DNA of 6,954 nucleotides from an uncultured Actinomycetes bacterium (lineage in GTDB: Bacteria > Actinomycetota > Actinomycetes > Mycobacteriales > Nakamurellaceae), in contig CALANS010000205.1 of assembly GCA_937926105.1 (NCBI GenBank), positions 1 through 6,954 on the forward strand. The letters are read 5' to 3'. Both the position numbers and the translations under genes were made by a program. Below the pieces are notes generated by a model, which saw nothing but the letters and a program-made list of their open reading frames with translations, had not been told where the DNA came from and made no database searches. This document shows, one piece after another, positions 5,810 to 6,954 of this stretch (positions within the stretch are counted from its first letter, which is position 1; each line of letters begins with the position of its first letter).

Positions 5810-5987
5810 CTGCCGCCTCCAGCACCGAGTTGCGGGCGTAGCGGATCAGTCCGCGGCCGAGGTCGTGGAACGTCGGGCCGACGTTCTGGCCACGCCACCG
5901 TCGCAGTTCCGCCACGTCGCGGCCGAGGATCGCTGCCGCCTCGTCAGGGGTCAGCAGGACAGGCGCGGGGGAGTGCTCGTGCACCAT
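5790..5987 (-). CDS. Small excisionase-like / MerR-type helix-turn-helix DNA-binding protein
   Basis: A 65-aa protein. Residues 11-34 (LLTPDEAAAILGRDVAELRR followed by WRGQ) have the pattern of the HTH_17/excisionase-type domain. GPTFHDLGRGLIRYARNSVL (37-56) matches the usual wing and following helix in which the protein 'reads' a site. Such proteins act as excisionases, plasmid copy or transfer regulators, or local repressors; which one cannot be told here. ATG 5987 is preferred over a far upstream ATG at 6200 because GGGAGG lies seven bases before it and the domain begins shortly after. The ATG overlaps the stop of the upstream gene by one base (TGATG), so the two are translationally coupled. 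Third gene of the nrdH cluster. Confidence 0.78.
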   Translation of the reverse strand: MVHEHSPAPVLLTPDEAAAILGRDVAELRRWRGQNVGPTFHDLGRGLIRYARNSVLEAAATTPVR

Positions 5988-6193
5988 CAGACGTCCTCCC
6001 TCGTGAGTGTGTCGATGACGGTCACGAACTCGGTTCCGGGGACCGTCACCGTCTGCGCCAGCCGGTACCCGTGCCGGCCGTAGTCGTGCAGCTGTTGGTC
6101 GCGTTCCCCGACCTTCTGCGACAACCGGTAGTGGTCCTCGTCGCCGCAGGGAAACGTCGTCTGGATCGTCGCGAAGCTCACCGTCGTGCTCAT
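5987..6193 (-). CDS. Hypothetical 68-aa protein between nrdH and the HTH gene
   Basis: I do not recognise this gene with confidence. It starts at ATG 6193, three bases after the nrdH stop, with a GAGGG/GGTGG stretch inside the nrdH end as a possible ribosome site. It ends in TGATG overlap with the HTH gene. The protein is soluble, with no signal or membrane segment. Its C-terminal half (QQLHDYGRHGYRLAQTVTVP, then EFVTVIDTLTRE) has the short helix, G-Y/W-x-L turn and two strands seen in small DUF4177-like domains ('...G..GWELV....'). That similarity is by eye only. There is one cysteine (PCGDED, residue 16). Tight packing on both sides is the main evidence that it is real and works with its neighbours. 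Confidence 0.68.
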   Translation of the reverse strand: MSTTVSFATIQTTFPCGDEDHYRLSQKVGERDQQLHDYGRHGYRLAQTVTVPGTEFVTVIDTLTREDV

Positions 6194-6196
6194 CGC

Positions 6197-6442
6197 TCAC
6201 GCCACCCTCGACCTGACCAGCTCGTCGATCCGATCGGGTCGGAAACCCGACCAGGGGTCACCGGCTCCCTCGACGACGGGCGCCTGGAGGAAGCCCGACT
6301 CCTTGACGTGCTGCAACGCCACCGGGTCGCCGGCGAGGTCGACCACCCGGTACGCGATACCGGCGCTGTCGAGCGCCCGCAGCGTCGCCGTGCACTGCAC
6401 ACATCCGGCCTTGGAGTACACGGTCAGCGGTTCATCGTTCAT
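6197..6442 (-). CDS. nrdH: NrdH-type glutaredoxin-like redoxin
   Basis: An 81-aa small redox protein. NrdH proteins look like glutaredoxins but are reduced by thioredoxin reductase and donate electrons, classically to class Ib ribonucleotide reductase. The CVQC active site is at residues 14-17, GFLQAPVV with the cis-proline (Pro55) at 50-57, and the NrdH signature WSGFRPDRI at 64-72. The ATG at 6442 is chosen because GAGAGGAGAAG precedes it at good spacing; the ATG at 6466 would add eight residues and has no suitable ribosome site. No nrdI, nrdE or nrdF gene is in view, so this is an accessory or orphan copy. Because TrxB reduces NrdH, the ars-operon TrxB about 5 kb away could in principle serve it. 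Confidence 0.9.
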   Translation of the reverse strand: MNDEPLTVYSKAGCVQCTATLRALDSAGIAYRVVDLAGDPVALQHVKESGFLQAPVVEGAGDPWSGFRPDRIDELVRSRVA

Positions 6443-6465
6443 GGCACTTCTCCTCTCAAACCTCA

Positions 6466-6487
6466 TTGCCTTTCGGCAAAAGCCGAA
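6466..6487 (-). promoter_or_regulatory. Two mutually exclusive small hairpins in the nrdH leader
   Basis: On the minus strand, TTCGGC-TTTT-GCCGAA (6487-6472) can pair as a 6-bp stem, while TTGCC-GAAA-GGCAA (6479-6466) can form a 5-bp stem with a GNRA-like loop. They share the GCCGAA segment, so only one can form at a time. They end about 24 bases before the nrdH ATG. This could affect nrdH expression or be part of the repeat-rich region next to it. No function is proven. Confidence 0.4.
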
Positions 6488-6630
6488 TCACAGCGTTGGG
6501 GGCGCGGAGGCCAGGGGACCGTGGAATACCGGACTGAGCGCAGCGAGGGAGGATATGCCGCGAAAGCCCTTGCCGCCGCGAAACCGGCGCGTATCATCCA
6601 CAGGCCGAAAGGCAACGAAGTTGCCCCACG
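6488..6630. other. Non-coding, repeat-rich interval (possible transfer or replication region)
   Basis: No convincing gene lies between the nrdH leader and the hairpin at 6631. The stretch holds a 9-bp direct repeat GCCGCGAAA (6557-6565 and 6575-6583, 18-base period) and a GGCAAC-GAA-GTTGCC hairpin (6611-6625). A GCCGAAAGGCAA (6604-6615) is a perfect 12-base inverse copy of 6466-6477. Short, structured, gene-free DNA between small plasmid-like genes is where an origin of transfer or a replication control site could sit, but I see no recognised nic site or iteron family. The minus strand contains CATATCCTCCC near 6558-6548, which only loosely resembles an IncP-type nic core. Confidence 0.35.
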
Positions 6631-6670
6631 CAACGGCCCCCGTCAGCGCGGAGCGTGACGGGGGCCGTTG
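6631..6670 (-). terminator. Strong 15-bp hairpin, probable terminator of the right-edge gene
   Basis: CAACGGCCCCCGTCA (6631-6645) pairs perfectly with TGACGGGGGCCGTTG (6656-6670) around a ten-base loop. It lies 19 bases past the stop of the minus-strand gene ending at 6690 and upstream of nrdH. It would therefore terminate leftward transcription before the non-coding interval. No T-run follows on either strand, as often in high-GC genomes. Confidence 0.7.
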
Positions 6671-6689
6671 AGAAGATCAGAGCCGAAGG

Positions 6690-6944
6690 CTACTCCTCCG
6701 AAGAAGCAGAACTAGCACCGGTTGAGGAACGACTGGTCGCAGTGCGAGCACGGCGGGGACGGCTCGTCTGGCCGGGCGCACGCGCGCCTGTCGCGCGCAG
6801 ATCCTTCTCAGACCAACCGGCATCCAGGGCGGCGCGCCAGGCGCGATCGTGTGCAGCTGTGGCGTCCTTCCATCGTCGCTCCGCGTCGTCGGCGTCGTTC
6901 GTCGCCGCGACGACCTGACGCACGGCCTCGACCCGCGCGTTCAC
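6690..6944 (-). CDS. Hypothetical small charged, helical protein (possibly partial at right edge)
   Basis: The frame is open to the window edge. GTG 6944, with GAGG five bases upstream, is a plausible start giving 84 aa, but a start outside the window is possible. The first ~50 residues are predicted to be alpha-helical and rich in Ala, Asp, Arg and Glu (VVAATNDADDAERRWKDATA, then a WRAALDAGWSEKDLRATG segment that looks like the end of a small helical or HTH-like domain). The tail is Arg/Ser/Thr-rich (GQTSRPRRARTATSRSS) and probably disordered and basic. I do not recognise a named family. Small proteins of this build are frequent near mobilisation genes of actinobacterial plasmids, which is context only. 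A strong hairpin follows its stop. Confidence 0.6.
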   Translation of the reverse strand: MNARVEAVRQVVAATNDADDAERRWKDATAAHDRAWRAALDAGWSEKDLRATGARAPGQTSRPRRARTATSRSSTGASSASSEE

Positions 6945-6954
6945 GTCCGCCTCG

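Noticed and set aside
6071..6658. Plus-strand open frames over the nrdH cluster (6071-6658, 6186-6671)
   Set aside because: They are antisense to NrdH, whose CVQC and WSGFRPDRI motifs are unambiguous on the minus strand.
6555..6671. 38-codon plus-strand frame starting at an ATG after GGGAGG
   Set aside because: The ribosome site is only two bases from the ATG, and the frame runs through the 15-bp hairpin and the repeat region. Basic content follows base composition.
1..6954. CRISPR arrays, tRNA or rRNA genes, defence systems
   Set aside because: No regularly spaced repeats, no cloverleaf with a CCA-type end and no rRNA-like sequence were seen; no nuclease, methylase or toxin-antitoxin signature was found apart from the SRAP remnant.

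Overview
The window is GC-rich, and its genes read as Actinomycetota: mycothiol-type arsenate reductases, an actinobacterial NrdH redoxin, two apparently leaderless divergent promoters and short overlapping operons. The sequence does not settle the genus. The right-hand third (truncated insertion sequence, pseudogenes, small excisionase-like HTH gene, hairpin-rich non-coding DNA) looks like plasmid or integrated-element DNA. I infer an arsenic-resistance island carried on, or next to, a mobile element.

Left part (1-4350) is an arsenic-resistance locus. A partial arsR-family gene points left. Divergent from it is a compact operon: trxB (thioredoxin reductase), trxA (thioredoxin), acr3 (arsenite efflux permease), a fused arsR-arsC gene, and a second stand-alone arsC. 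The first four genes are chained by 4-base ATGA overlaps. The stand-alone arsC has its own Shine-Dalgarno and is followed by a strong hairpin. In the inferred scheme, arsenate enters, one of the two ArsC domains reduces it to arsenite, electrons come from TrxB/TrxA or from the cell's mycothiol system, Acr3 exports arsenite, and the ArsR proteins set expression.

Middle part (4438-5809) is a scar. The first ~33 codons of an ars-associated FAD-dependent oxidoreductase run straight into an IS5-family element (transposase on the minus strand) that has lost its transposase C-terminus and one terminal repeat. The intact end of the IS abuts the C-terminal half of an SOS-response-associated peptidase (SRAP/YedK) gene, which also carries an in-frame stop. 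The junctions imply an IS insertion into an SRAP gene and a separate deletion or recombination that fused the broken IS to the ars island.

Right part (5790-6954) holds a minus-strand cluster of three tightly packed small genes: nrdH redoxin, a 68-aa protein of unknown function, and a 65-aa excisionase-like HTH protein. To its right lies about 200 bases of non-coding DNA rich in hairpins and short repeats, then a strong 15-bp hairpin, then a small charged helical protein gene running in from the right edge. I found no tRNA, rRNA or CRISPR array. The components are mostly known families. The least ordinary points are the two-regulator arrangement (one ArsR without visible cysteines, one fused to a reductase), the dedicated thioredoxin system beside mycothiol-type reductases, and the rearranged junction.
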